A stretch of DNA of 64,000 nt from an uncultured Clostridia bacterium (GCA_947066105.1 CAMSYM010000005.1:44132-108131); one strand, 5' to 3'. Positions 26,189 to 34,920 are shown, numbered from the stretch's first letter. Notes: generated by a model not told the origin, from the letters alone. Made by a program: numbers and translations.

Positions 26189-27127
26189 TCACTTATTGGC
26201 GGAAAGCTTGGCGACCTCTTCCGCGAGATTGTCGGTGCGCTTTTCGATGCCTTCGCCCATGACGAACTTGGTGAACTTGACTATATCGAGCTTTGCGCCC
26301 GTCTTTTTGGCGGTGGCGGACACAAGCTGTTCGACCGTTATCGACGGGTCTTTCGCAAACGCTTGATACAACAAGCAGTTTTCTTTATAGAAATTTCCGA
26401 GCTTGCCTTCGGCGATCTTGGTCAAAACGTTTTCGGGCTTGCTCTTGTTCTTTTCGTCGTTCAAAAGCTGTTGCTTTATTATCTCGCGCTCGTGGTCGAC
26501 TTCCGCCTGCGGCACGTCGGACTGACGTACGTACGGCGGCTGGAACGCCGCGATGTGCATGGCTACGTCGTGAGCCATGGCTACCGCTTCCGCAAGATTC
26601 GCGTCGGTCAAGCCTTCCGCGGATACTTCCACGAGCGTACCCATTTTGCCGCCCATGTGGATATACGCTTCCTCGATCGCGTTCTTATTGCTTTGCACAG
26701 CCACGCGACGGAGCGAGATCTTTTCGCCCGTTTTCGCCGTGGCGGCGGTGATGAGTTCTTCGACTGTGCCGTCGGCGGTCTTGACCGCTTTGAGCTTTTC
26801 CGCGTCCGTTTCGCCGCTTTCGACAGCCGCTTTGGCGACCGCTTCGCACAATGCGGTGAACACGTCGCTCTTTGCGACGAAGTCCGACTCGCAGTTGACT
26901 TCGACAAGTGCGCCCGTGTGCTTATCTGCCGAAATGCACGCCCACGCCGCGCCCTCCGCGGCTATTCTCGACGCCTTTTTGGCGACTATCGACATGCCCT
27001 GCTCGCGCAGATATTCGCAAGCCTTGTCTATATCTCCGCCGGTTTCGATAAGCGCTTTTTTGCACGCCATCATACCGACGCCCGTTATATCTCTTAACTT
27101 AGCTACGTCCTTTGCCGTAATTTCCAT
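26189..27127 (-). CDS. tsf: Translation elongation factor Ts
   Basis: Guanine nucleotide exchange factor for EF-Tu. The start at 27127 (MEITAKDVAKLRDITGVG) gives 312 residues. The UBA-like N-domain has DITGVGMMACKKALIETGGD, followed by AWACISADKHTGALVEVNCESDFVA in two stretches (EF-Ts signature 2) and the C-terminal coiled-coil and dimerisation parts. Between rpsB (118 bases upstream) and pyrH, the classical operon order. Confidence 0.98.
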   Translation of the reverse strand: MEITAKDVAKLRDITGVGMMACKKALIETGGDIDKACEYLREQGMSIVAKKASRIAAEGAAWACISADKHTGALVEVNCESDFVAKSDVFTALCEAVAKAAVESGETDAEKLKAVKTADGTVEELITAATAKTGEKISLRRVAVQSNKNAIEEAYIHMGGKMGTLVEVSAEGLTDANLAEAVAMAHDVAMHIAAFQPPYVRQSDVPQAEVDHEREIIKQQLLNDEKNKSKPENVLTKIAEGKLGNFYKENCLLYQAFAKDPSITVEQLVSATAKKTGAKLDIVKFTKFVMGEGIEKRTDNLAEEVAKLSANK

Positions 27128-27245
27128 GATATTACTCCTGTTATTGAATTTTTTACGCGCATCGACAACGCGCGCAAATGCCGTCCGCAATGCCCGCGAA
27201 CGAAAAGTTTGTAATTTATGCGAGCCGTTTACGCTCACAACGCGA

Positions 27246-28085
27246 TCATTCCGCGTCGGGCGTTTCCGCGTTCTCGACGAGCTTTTCGAGCTGTTCCGCG
27301 GTAGCGGGTTCTTCCACTACTTCGACGGTCGCTTTGACGGCGGCTTCCGCCTCCGCCTGCATTTGAGCCTCGACCGCGCGACGCGCCGCCAAGCCTTCCT
27401 CGCCTTCGCGCGCTTCGATCACCGCGTCCGCCATCGCGCCGGCGATGAGCTTTATCGCGCGGATAGCGTCGTCGTTACCGGGTATAACGTAATCCACTTC
27501 GTCGGGATCGCAGTTGGTATCGACTATCGCGACGATGGGTATGTGCAGTTTGCGCGCTTCCAAAACGGCGTTGTGTTCCTTTTTGGGATCGACTACGAAC
27601 AACGCGCCGGGCAACGAACGCATATCCTTGATACCGCCCAAATTATCTTCGAGCTTGTCGCGTTCGGCTTTGAGTTGAAGCACTTCCTTTTTGGGAAGAA
27701 GCGCGAACTCGTTCATTTTTTCCATAAGGTTGAGCTTGTTGAGTCGCTCGATACGGGATTTGATAGTTTGGAAATTGGTAAGCGTGCCGCCCAACCAGCG
27801 CGACTTTACATAGTACATGCCGCACTTTTGCGCTTCCTGCATGATAGCTTCCTGCGCCTGCTTTTTGGTGCCTACGAAAAGAACGGACTTGCCTTCGGCG
27901 GCTACGCTCTTAATGAACGCATACGCTTTATCGATCATTTCCACCGTCTTTTCGAGATTGATGATATATATGTCGTTACGCGCGACATATATATACTTTT
28001 TCATTTTGGGATTCCACTTGCGCGTGGGATGTCCGAAATGAACGCCCGCTTCCAAAAGCTGTTTCATCGTGATTATGTTTGCCAT
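27246..28085 (-). CDS. rpsB: 30S ribosomal protein S2
   Basis: S2 of the small subunit, 279 residues. Signatures: [57 protein letters not shown] and [19 protein letters not shown], with [20 protein letters not shown] for the C-terminal part. It has an extra Ala/Glu-rich tail of about 40 residues ([16 protein letters not shown] onward). GGAGA precedes the ATG. First gene of the rpsB-tsf-pyrH-frr-uppS-cdsA-dxr-rseP-ispG run. Confidence 0.98.
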   Translation of the reverse strand: MANIITMKQLLEAGVHFGHPTRKWNPKMKKYIYVARNDIYIINLEKTVEMIDKAYAFIKSVAAEGKSVLFVGTKKQAQEAIMQEAQKCGMYYVKSRWLGGTLTNFQTIKSRIERLNKLNLMEKMNEFALLPKKEVLQLKAERDKLEDNLGGIKDMRSLPGALFVVDPKKEHNAVLEARKLHIPIVAIVDTNCDPDEVDYVIPGNDDAIRAIKLIAGAMADAVIEAREGEEGLAARRAVEAQMQAEAEAAVKATVEVVEEPATAEQLEKLVENAETPDAE

Positions 28086-28173
28086 GGTTTTCTCCGTTTA
28101 CCGCCCCGATCATACGCCGCCATGAAAAGATTTAACGGCGCACAGAAAAACGACCGAGTGAGTAGTCCTTGAT

Positions 28174-28202
28174 ATTATAACACAGTCTTTATCTTAACGC
28201 AA
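28174..28202 (-). promoter_or_regulatory. Sigma-A type promoter for rpsB operon
   Basis: Minus-strand -35 TTGCGT (28197-28202), 17-base spacer, perfect -10 TATAAT (28174-28179). The transcript would carry an 80-base leader before rpsB that contains a weak stem (GCGCCG ... CGGCGT, around 28112-28140), a possible site for S2 autocontrol. Confidence 0.75.
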
Positions 28203-28258
28203 ATATTTTACACGCCTTTTATGCGCAAAATACCGCGTGTTTTAATCGTTTTCGCCGT

Positions 28259-28675
28259 TTACTCGGCTTTGCCGTGCCCGCCGCAATGCCCGTGTCCGCA
28301 ATCGCAGTCATGCTCGCCGTCGCAATCGTGATCGCAATCGCAATCGCAGTCGCAGTCGTGACCGCAACAATCGCAACCGTCTTCGAGTTCCGCTTCCGCT
28401 TTGAGATATTCGTTGAATACCGCATCGAGAATGCTCTCGTCGGTAACAGGCTCGAACTCGTCCGTTTCGTCGTCCTTTTGCACGACCTTGAATATGATCG
28501 CTTCGTCCTCGCCCAAGCCTTCCATCGGCTCGATAGGTTGAAGAAGCGCGTAAAACTCGCCCATATACTCGACCACCGCGACCTCGTCGAAGTCGACGGG
28601 ATTGTTATTTTCGTCGTAAAGCGTGATAACTTCTTCGTCGATGAGTTCTACGTTTTCGTCTTGCTTGTTTGCCAT
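28259..28675 (-). CDS. DUF1292 family protein with Cys/His/Asp-rich C-terminal tail
   Basis: Residues 1-95 are a DUF1292 (YrzB-like) domain: EVITLYDENNNPVDFDEVAV, FYALLQPIEPMEGLGEDEA, VFNEYLKAEAELEDG. The family's role is unknown. Residues 101-138 form an extra tail with 11 Cys, 6 His and about 10 Asp in 38 positions, built from short CDCD, HDCD and GHGHCGGHG units. Such composition suggests binding of soft metals (Zn, Cu, Cd) but no known metallothionein pattern is matched. AGGAGA precedes the ATG; ruvX is 12 bases upstream, the usual ruvX-DUF1292 pair. Confidence 0.88.
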   Translation of the reverse strand: MANKQDENVELIDEEVITLYDENNNPVDFDEVAVVEYMGEFYALLQPIEPMEGLGEDEAIIFKVVQKDDETDEFEPVTDESILDAVFNEYLKAEAELEDGCDCCGHDCDCDCDCDHDCDGEHDCDCGHGHCGGHGKAE

Positions 28676-28687
28676 GATAGGTTTCTC

Positions 28688-29119
28688 CTATTGCAATTTT
28701 TTATTATTGTCGATATAGCTTTGCAAAATTATCTTCGCCGCCATACTGTCAATCAGATCTTCGCGCTCGCCGCGCTTTACGCCCGCTTCCGCCAACAATT
28801 CGTCGGCCTCGACGGTGGTAAGCCGTTCGTCGCACAGGTCGACGTCAAGACCGGTCACCTTGGCGAGATTGCGAGCAAACGCACGCACGCGCCCCGACTG
28901 CTCCGATTCCGTTCCGTCGAGATTGAGCGGCAGTCCTACTACTATACCGCAAACGCCGCGCTCGGCGGCGACGCGCGCAACCCCGTCTATCGAAACGCGC
29001 ATGGAGCTTGTGCGGAATGCGGGGAGCGGCGTTGCAAGTATCCACATCGTATCGCAAACGGCAAGCCCCACACGCTTCAACCCGAAATCGACGCCCAAAA
29101 TTTTTACGCCTTTATCCAC
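28688..29119 (-). CDS. ruvX: Putative pre-16S rRNA nuclease / Holliday junction resolvase-like YqgF
   Basis: RNase H-fold YqgF/RuvX protein implicated in 16S rRNA 5' end maturation. Motifs: ILGVDFGLKRVGLAVCD (first Asp), IVVGLPLNLDGTESEQS, LCDERLTTVEADELL and a C-terminal DSMAAKIILQSYID with the last Asp. Two in-frame GTG codons are possible starts, at 29125 and 29119. I chose 29119 because the -10 box TATAAT at 29126-29131 abuts the first one and puts the predicted transcript start on 29119; neither has a ribosome binding site. The result is 143 residues and probably a leaderless message. Confidence 0.93.
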   Translation of the reverse strand: MDKGVKILGVDFGLKRVGLAVCDTMWILATPLPAFRTSSMRVSIDGVARVAAERGVCGIVVGLPLNLDGTESEQSGRVRAFARNLAKVTGLDVDLCDERLTTVEADELLAEAGVKRGEREDLIDSMAAKIILQSYIDNNKKLQ

Positions 29120-29125
29120 GATCAC

Positions 29126-29154
29126 ATTATACCATTATCGTCGAACAAAAGCAA
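29126..29154 (-). promoter_or_regulatory. Sigma-A type promoter for ruvX-DUF1292
   Basis: Minus-strand -35 TTGCTT (29149-29154), 17-base spacer, perfect -10 TATAAT (29126-29131). The expected +1, seven bases below the -10 box, is 29119, the G of a GTG start codon. Confidence 0.75.
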
Positions 29155-29195
29155 GCTTTTATCGCACGAAAGCCGAATTGTCGGTTTTTAAATAA

Positions 29196-31538
29196 TTACG
29201 AGATTTTATAATTCCACACGACTTTAAGTAAATCGCGGCTCCAATTCGAACTCCAACCGCTAGGCTCATATCCCGCTTCGCAGTATGCGGTCAGTTTGGA
29301 ACAGCCTGAAAATGCGGAATATCCTATGTATTTTACGCTTAACGGTATAATTATGCTCTCGAATGCGGAACAGTTTCTAAACGCGTCACCGCCTATTTCC
29401 GTCAAACCGCTCGGTATATTTACAGATACAAGACTCGAACAGCCGTCAAACGCGTGGCTTCCTATTACTTTAACGGTAGCGGGCAATTGCACGCTCGCAA
29501 GACGAGAGCAACCTTTGAACGCTTCGTAACCGATCGTTTCAACGGAAGATCCCATCTTCAAATTTTCGAGCGCCGAACATCCTTCGAACGCGCTCACAGA
29601 TATTTCGGCTATGCCGTTACCTAAGGTCACGCTGCCGAGACTTATACAGTTGCCGAACGCGTTATTACCCATAAAAGTAACGCTGTCGTCGATAGAAACG
29701 CTTTCAAGGTTTACACAACCGAAAAACGCATTTGCGCCTATACTCTCAACGCCGCTCGCGATGTCGACCGAAGTCAAACCGCCGAAACCGAAAAACGCAT
29801 TGTCGTTAATTTTTGTGACTCCGCTTATTTTCGCTTGCGTTAAGGGCTTGCCGTCAATATTAAAGCTTCGAGCAAACTGTAACGGATTGGATGTGTAGTT
29901 TTCAAACGTAATAGAACACCACCCCGCCAAATCGCCGGCATAGTTGACTACGGCAAGACTATTGCAGTCATCGAACGCGCCATACTCTAACTCCGTGACG
30001 TTTGCGGAAAGATCTATGCTTGTAAGCGCGCAACTATTAAAAACAAACGCGCCGACGGTTTTTAAGCTTTCGGGCAAAACGATCTCGGCAAGGCTTGTGC
30101 AACGGGAGAAAGCGTTTGCTTCCAGCTTTGTCGCGCCTTCTGATATGACGACGCGTTCGAGCGTTTCACAATCGGCGAAATGTATGCCTTCGCTATGGTA
30201 GCTGTTGTTTATAACGACCGATTTCAAACGAGTTTGGGGAATAGCCGAAACCGCCGTCGCGGGCATTTCCGCTCTTTCTATTTTTCTGCAATCTTTAAAC
30301 GCATCTCGTCCGACGCTTCTGACATCGCGGTGAATAACTACGCTTTCGATCACGCAACCGCAAAAAGAAAAGTTTTTGATTTCCCTTACGGATTCGGGAA
30401 TTTCAAGGTCGGTCAAAAGCTCTCCGTCGATATAAACATAATGCGCATTGTGGAACGGATTCGCAAAAGCGTTTTCCACGGTCACCGAGCACCAGCTCGT
30501 CAAATCGCCCGAATAATATACGGTATCGAGCGCCATACAATTGCAAAACGCGTCGTAGCCTATACTCTTAACGCTTGCCGGAATGGTTATGCTTTCGAGT
30601 TTTTTCGCGCCGTAAAACATATTTCTCGTTATTTTGTCCACTCTGTCGCCGAACTCGACCTCGCTCAAAACCGTAGTGGAAATGCCGTAATCGACGTCGA
30701 AATCGTTCTCATCGCACGCCGACGCATTCCAATACAGCGATTTCAGTCTGCTGCACCCATCGAAAACTTTTTCGCCGACGCGCACGACGCTCTCGGGTAC
30801 GGTTATCTCGGTCAACCCGTTACAGCCTGCAAACGCGCGTCTGCCCAGATACCGGATCCCTTCGGGAATTTTTACGCGCAAAAGCGATCTGCAATTTTCG
30901 AATGCGACGTCGCCAATGCCTATCACGGGCAAACCGTAATGTGAATTCGGTATATTAACGTACGCGTCGCTTCCGCTGTAATACGAAACCTCGTATCCGC
31001 CGTCGACCTTTTCGAAATCCAAATTTTCCGTCGTTTTTTCAAAAACAATCACTTCACAGACCGCGCTTTTGCCGTTCGGAAGCATTGCGGTAACGATACA
31101 CGTTCCCGCGCCGACGCCCGTGACAGTGCCGTTGTTTACCGTGGCGATCTCGCGCGCGGAAGTACTCCACGAAACGTTCGAAGTCGAATTTTCCGGTACA
31201 AAAATAACGGAAAGGACTGCCGTCGCGCCCTTTTCGATCTCAACGGATCGTTGATCGAGTTTTATATCGGTCGCGACTATATACTCATCGTTCGTAATGC
31301 CGCAACCATCGCATTTTCCGTTTACGAAATTATGCCCCTTTGCGGGAACATAATCGGTACGATTTACGGCTCCGCATGAACAAGACTTAACGGTATATCC
31401 TTTTTCCGTACAAGTGGGCAAAACTTTATTTGTAACTGCGTCGTATTTATGCTCGTGATTTGTCCCGCATGCAAATAACGCAAAAGTACATACGGCGACA
31501 CAAATCAATATCGAAAGTACGGCGATCTTACTTTTCAT
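29196..31538 (-). CDS. Leucine-rich-repeat (BspA-like) surface lipoprotein with Big2 domain
   Basis: Predicted cell-surface lipoprotein of 780 residues. The start at 31538 (MKSKIAVLSILICVAVC) has AGGAG upstream and yields a signal peptide with lipobox ALFAC (Cys24). Next comes a Cys/His module (PTCTEKGYTVKSCSCGAVN, GHNFVNGKCDGCG) common on clostridial surface proteins. A bacterial Ig-like Big2 domain follows (about 90-170; ATDIKLDQRSVEIEKGATAV). From about 200 to 760 run LRR_5 repeats of roughly 23 residues with the pattern FxGCxxLxxVxIPxSVxxIG. No sortase motif or membrane anchor at the C-terminus. Likely adhesion or protein binding; no specific ligand can be named. Monocistronic, with its own promoter. 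Confidence 0.9.
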   Translation of the reverse strand: MKSKIAVLSILICVAVCTFALFACGTNHEHKYDAVTNKVLPTCTEKGYTVKSCSCGAVNRTDYVPAKGHNFVNGKCDGCGITNDEYIVATDIKLDQRSVEIEKGATAVLSVIFVPENSTSNVSWSTSAREIATVNNGTVTGVGAGTCIVTAMLPNGKSAVCEVIVFEKTTENLDFEKVDGGYEVSYYSGSDAYVNIPNSHYGLPVIGIGDVAFENCRSLLRVKIPEGIRYLGRRAFAGCNGLTEITVPESVVRVGEKVFDGCSRLKSLYWNASACDENDFDVDYGISTTVLSEVEFGDRVDKITRNMFYGAKKLESITIPASVKSIGYDAFCNCMALDTVYYSGDLTSWCSVTVENAFANPFHNAHYVYIDGELLTDLEIPESVREIKNFSFCGCVIESVVIHRDVRSVGRDAFKDCRKIERAEMPATAVSAIPQTRLKSVVINNSYHSEGIHFADCETLERVVISEGATKLEANAFSRCTSLAEIVLPESLKTVGAFVFNSCALTSIDLSANVTELEYGAFDDCNSLAVVNYAGDLAGWCSITFENYTSNPLQFARSFNIDGKPLTQAKISGVTKINDNAFFGFGGLTSVDIASGVESIGANAFFGCVNLESVSIDDSVTFMGNNAFGNCISLGSVTLGNGIAEISVSAFEGCSALENLKMGSSVETIGYEAFKGCSRLASVQLPATVKVIGSHAFDGCSSLVSVNIPSGLTEIGGDAFRNCSAFESIIIPLSVKYIGYSAFSGCSKLTAYCEAGYEPSGWSSNWSRDLLKVVWNYKIS

Positions 31539-31590
31539 ATTCTCCTGATATCTCCTCTTCATAAGTCGGTCGCATAACAAACCTTTATAC

Positions 31591-31619
31591 AGTATAACAT
31601 GCTTAATGCGAAATGTCAA
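31591..31619 (-). promoter_or_regulatory. Consensus sigma-A promoter for the LRR lipoprotein
   Basis: Minus-strand -35 TTGACA (31614-31619), 17-base spacer, -10 TATACT (31591-31596), 53 bases before the start codon. One mismatch from the 12-base consensus, so one of the strongest promoters in the window. Confidence 0.88.
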
Positions 31620-31700
31620 CATTAAAATGAAGCGAATAAATACGGAACTCCGTGTTTCGACGCCGACTCAAATCGATGCTTCGCTGTCACTGTTTATATA

Positions 31701-31728
31701 TTGTAAATACGCTTCATATCTATATAAA
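31701..31728 (+). promoter_or_regulatory. Possible promoter for the 41-residue membrane protein
   Basis: Plus-strand -35 TTGTAA (31701-31706), 16-base spacer, -10 TATAAA (31723-31728). It lies in an AT-rich stretch between the divergent LRR gene and the small gene, about 70 bases before its ATG. Alternatives exist in this AT-rich DNA. Confidence 0.45.
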
Positions 31729-31801
31729 GTGCAATGCTTATTGCATAACATCATCAATCGCTCGACATAATAACTGTAAAACAAATAACAAGGAGAACAA
31801 C

Positions 31802-31927
31802 ATGAACAAACTTTTACTCGGATTTACGATCGGCGCGATAGCCGGCGCAGTCGCTTTCAAAAAGATGGACGACAAAAAGATACCCGAAAAGGCGCTCAAA
31901 AAAGCTCAAAAAAAGCTCGCCGACTGA
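31802..31927 (+). CDS. Tiny single-pass membrane protein, Lys-rich tail
   Basis: A 41-residue protein with AAGGAG seven bases before the ATG. Residues 1-19 (MNKLLLGFTIGAIAGAVAF) form one Gly/Ala-rich membrane helix; residues 20-41 are a basic amphipathic tail (KKMDDKKIPEKALKKAQKK). The layout resembles small YtxH-like proteins, but I do not recognise a family. It is one of only two plus-strand genes here. Its stop lies 26 bases from the end of the convergent cysteine desulfurase gene, and a short GGCG-TATC-CGCC hairpin between them might serve both as a weak terminator. Confidence 0.7.
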   Translation: MNKLLLGFTIGAIAGAVAFKKMDDKKIPEKALKKAQKKLAD

Positions 31928-31953
31928 AATTGTCATGCGGCGTATCCGCCGAA

Positions 31954-33075
31954 CTATACGATCTGACCTTTAAGGCGCAACACCGCGTCGTTTACTATGC
32001 GCGCGGCTTTTGCCGCTTGCTCGACGGTAGTACCGCGCCCGAACGAAAACCGCACCGAACTATCGGCGTTTTTAACGCCCATCTCGACGAGAGTGCGCGG
32101 CGGCACGGCAGACCCTGCGGAACACGCGGAACCTACCGAACAGCACACGCCCGCGCATGACAGCGCGACGGCAAGCCTGCCGCCGTTCACCCCGTCGAAC
32201 ACCACGGAAACTATATCGTCGACCGCGCGTCCGCAAACGACGGGCGCGCCGCAGTCGAGCGTGCGCAAAAATTCGTTGCGCACCGCTTTTACGTGCGCAT
32301 TGTTTTTTTCTCGGTCCGCAGTCGCTTCCTCCGCCGCCGCGCCGAGCGCGACGACCGACGGCACGTCGAGCGTACCCGCGCGCAAGCCGCGCTCCTGCTC
32401 GCCGCCGAGCATCATGGGCGCAACGGACACTCCGCGCCGAATATACAAAAATCCCACGCCCTTGGGCGCATACAGCTTATGCCCCGAAACGGCGAGCATG
32501 TCGACGCCGCTGTCGCTTACGTCGATATCGAGCGCGTTCATCGCCTGTACCGCGTCGGTAAAAAACAACGCGCCGCGCCGGTGCGCCGCCGCGCAAAGCT
32601 CTTTTATAGGCTGTACCGAACCTACGATGTTGTTCACCGTCATTACGCAGACGAGCGCCGTATCGTCGCGCAAGACCGCTTCGAGCGCGTCCGCAGTTAC
32701 AATCCCGTCGGCGTCAGGTCGTACATAATCGACCGAGAACCCGCGCGAACGCAAGTTTTCGGCGCAAGCGATCGCCGCGTCGTGTTCTATCGCAGACAGC
32801 ACGATATGTTTTCCTTCTGCATCCGAAACGCTCGAAAACGCCCAGTTTATCGCTTCCGTACCGCCCGACGTAAAATAAATTTCGTCTGCGCGCGCACCAA
32901 TCGCCGTCGCGCATTTTTCGCGCGCGCGTTCCGTCGCGGACGACGCGAGCTGTCCGAGCGCGTGAGCGGACGACGGATTGTAAAATATATCCTTATAGTA
33001 CGGCAAAGCGGCGGCAAACGCTTTATCGCTTACCGGCGCGGTAGCCGCATAATCCAAATAAATACGATCAGTCAT
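31954..33075 (-). CDS. Cysteine desulfurase (NifS/IscS family)
   Basis: PLP enzyme that strips sulfur from cysteine for Fe-S clusters or tRNA thiolation. The 373-residue product carries IYLDYAATAPVSDKAF at the start, the PLP-lysine motif SGHKLYAPKGVGFLY, SGGTEAINWAF and the persulfide Cys in CSVGSACSAGSAVPP. It overlaps iscR by 8 bases. No scaffold (iscU/sufU) or mnmA gene follows, so the acceptor is not visible; partner genes are probably elsewhere. Confidence 0.95.
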   Translation of the reverse strand: MTDRIYLDYAATAPVSDKAFAAALPYYKDIFYNPSSAHALGQLASSATERAREKCATAIGARADEIYFTSGGTEAINWAFSSVSDAEGKHIVLSAIEHDAAIACAENLRSRGFSVDYVRPDADGIVTADALEAVLRDDTALVCVMTVNNIVGSVQPIKELCAAAHRRGALFFTDAVQAMNALDIDVSDSGVDMLAVSGHKLYAPKGVGFLYIRRGVSVAPMMLGGEQERGLRAGTLDVPSVVALGAAAEEATADREKNNAHVKAVRNEFLRTLDCGAPVVCGRAVDDIVSVVFDGVNGGRLAVALSCAGVCCSVGSACSAGSAVPPRTLVEMGVKNADSSVRFSFGRGTTVEQAAKAARIVNDAVLRLKGQIV

Positions 33076-33493
33076 ATGTTATGTGCGGTGCGCCGCAATT
33101 GCTTCGATAGTCGTTTACGATATCCAACAGCGTGACGCTGTCGAGCACGCTGTTTATCCCGTCGTTGAGCTTGCTGAGTACGTTCCTGTTGGGGCAATAA
33201 ATATCCTTGCACCCGCCCCACACGCATTCGGGCGCATCGAACCCGTCGTCGAGCGCGACGAGCATATCGCCCACGGTGATAAGCCCCGGCTCGCGCGCGA
33301 GTATATATCCGCCGGACTTGCCGCGAAACGCGTAAACTATCTCACCGCGTTTCAGCATCGCCAAAAGCTGTTCGAGATATTTCATACCGACGTCGGTCTG
33401 ACGCACCAACTGCGACGCCGACAGCGGGACTTTGGACAGCGCCAGCATAAAGCATAAACGCATGCCGTATGTCGCTCTCGTGGATAACCGCAT
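33068..33493 (-). CDS. iscR: Rrf2 family transcriptional regulator, IscR-like
   Basis: Winged-helix Rrf2 regulator of 141 residues. The start at 33493 (MRLSTRATYGMRLCFML) is preceded by AAGGAG. The N-terminal winged helix contains STRATYGMRL and LSASQLVRQTDVGMKYLEQLL; KSGGYILAREPGLITVGDML is the typical Rrf2 wing and linker. Three Cys at 90, 95 and 100 (CX4CX4C) could hold an Fe-S cluster, as in IscR. It is co-transcribed with the cysteine desulfurase. The promoter contains a palindrome, consistent with feedback control by cluster status. Confidence 0.92.
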   Translation of the reverse strand: MRLSTRATYGMRLCFMLALSKVPLSASQLVRQTDVGMKYLEQLLAMLKRGEIVYAFRGKSGGYILAREPGLITVGDMLVALDDGFDAPECVWGGCKDIYCPNRNVLSKLNDGINSVLDSVTLLDIVNDYRSNCGAPHITYD

Positions 33494-33518
33494 TACGCAC
33501 TCCTTGATATGTCGATTA

Positions 33519-33547
33519 ATTATACCACCGACAAAACGCTTTGTCAA
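33519..33547 (-). promoter_or_regulatory. Perfect consensus promoter of iscR-cysteine desulfurase
   Basis: Minus-strand -35 TTGACA (33542-33547), 17-base spacer, -10 TATAAT (33519-33524): all twelve positions match consensus. Such a strong promoter is expected where a repressor sets the level. Confidence 0.92.
33530..33545. promoter_or_regulatory. Candidate IscR/Rrf2 operator
   Basis: Inverted repeat GACAAA-N4-TTTGTC (six perfect pairs) covering the 3' part of the -35 box and the spacer of the iscR promoter. Position and symmetry suit a dimeric repressor site that blocks RNA polymerase. Confidence 0.6.
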
Positions 33548-33621
33548 GTTAATTCCCCATAATATTGTAGGGTTTTAAACCGTGTTCGCCGACCGAAACA
33601 CAGCACGGCATTTCGCCATAC

Positions 33622-33655
33622 AAAAACCGTATCGCGTAAATAACGGCGATACGGT
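33622..33655 (-). terminator. Rho-independent terminator after glyA
   Basis: Minus-strand arms at 33646-33654 and 33627-33635 (CCGTATCGC / GCGATACGG, nine perfect pairs), loop of about ten bases, then TTTTT. It closes the hisS-tcdA-glyA unit. Confidence 0.93.
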
Positions 33656-33687
33656 ATCGGTCGATATTAGTTTAAACAGCTTGACGG

Positions 33688-34920
33688 TCAGTTATACAGC
33701 GGGAACTCGGTCGTGAGCTTGGCGACGCGGTGCAACACCGACTGTTTTGCGGCTTCGCCTTGTAATATCGCGTCGGCGATGCAATCGCCTATTATTTGCA
33801 TTTGGCTCTCCTTCATTCCGCGCGTCGTGACGGCAGGCGTGCCCACGCGTATGCCCGACGTTTTGGACGGCGGCATTTTATCGAACGGAACGGCGTTCTT
33901 GTTGACGGTTATGTTGCAATCGTCGAGCAATGTTTCGAGATCCTTGCCTGTAACGCCGTTTTCCAGCTTGACGAGCATAAGATGGTTGTCCGTACCGCCC
34001 GACACAAGCCCTATACCGCGCGCTTTCAGCGCGCTCGCAAGCGCCGCGGCGTTTTTTACCACTTGCTTTTGATATTGCTTGAACCCGTCGCTCGCCGCTT
34101 CCTTAAAAGCGACGGCTTTTGCCGCTATGATATGTTCGAGCGGGCCGCCCTGCGTGCCCGGGAATATCGCTTTGTCTATCGCTTTGGCGTATTGCTCCCT
34201 GCACAGGATCATGCCGCCGCGCGGACCGCGTAACGTCTTGTGCGTAGTAGTAGTCACTATGTCCGCATACTCGACGGGATTGGGATGAAGCCCCGCCGCG
34301 ACCAGCCCCGCTATATGCGCCATGTCGACCATGAACACCGCGCCGACCTTGTCCGCTATCGCGCGGAACCGCTCGAAGTCTATCACGCGCGGATACGCCG
34401 ACGCGCCCGCAAGCATGAGCTTGGGCTCGCATTCGAGTGCGATACGTTCGACCTCGTCGTAATCTATCGTTTCGGTTTTTTCGTCGACGCCGTAAGGCAC
34501 TACGTTATAATACCTGCCCGAATAGTTGACCTTGGAGCCGTGCGTCAAATGACCGCCGTGCGCCAGATCCATACCCATATACGTGTCGCCGGGCTGTAAG
34601 ACCGCATAGAACACCGCATGATTGGCGTTTGCGCCGCAGTGCGGCTGAACGTTGGCGTGCTCCGCGCCGAACAACGCTTTTGCGCGTTCTATCGCGAGCG
34701 TTTCTATCTCGTCGACATACTCGCAACCGCCGTAGTAACGTTTGGCGGGATAACCCTCAGCATACTTGTTGGTCAAGTGCGAGCCCGCCGCCGCCATCAC
34801 TGCGGGCGACACGAAATTTTCGCTGGCGATAAGCTCTATCTTATCGCGCTGACGGGCAAGCTCTTTTTTCATGCTCGCGGCTACTTCGGGGTCTGCTTTT
34901 TCGATGAGTTCGATTTCCAT
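33688..34920 (-). CDS. glyA: Serine hydroxymethyltransferase
   Basis: PLP enzyme converting serine and tetrahydrofolate to glycine and methylene-tetrahydrofolate. The 410-residue product has [58 protein letters not shown], the PLP-lysine motif [16 protein letters not shown] and [25 protein letters not shown] precedes the ATG. Supplies one-carbon units to FolD (867-1709). Last gene of hisS-tcdA-glyA. Confidence 0.98.
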   Translation of the reverse strand: MEIELIEKADPEVAASMKKELARQRDKIELIASENFVSPAVMAAAGSHLTNKYAEGYPAKRYYGGCEYVDEIETLAIERAKALFGAEHANVQPHCGANANHAVFYAVLQPGDTYMGMDLAHGGHLTHGSKVNYSGRYYNVVPYGVDEKTETIDYDEVERIALECEPKLMLAGASAYPRVIDFERFRAIADKVGAVFMVDMAHIAGLVAAGLHPNPVEYADIVTTTTHKTLRGPRGGMILCREQYAKAIDKAIFPGTQGGPLEHIIAAKAVAFKEAASDGFKQYQKQVVKNAAALASALKARGIGLVSGGTDNHLMLVKLENGVTGKDLETLLDDCNITVNKNAVPFDKMPPSKTSGIRVGTPAVTTRGMKESQMQIIGDCIADAILQGEAAKQSVLHRVAKLTTEFPLYN

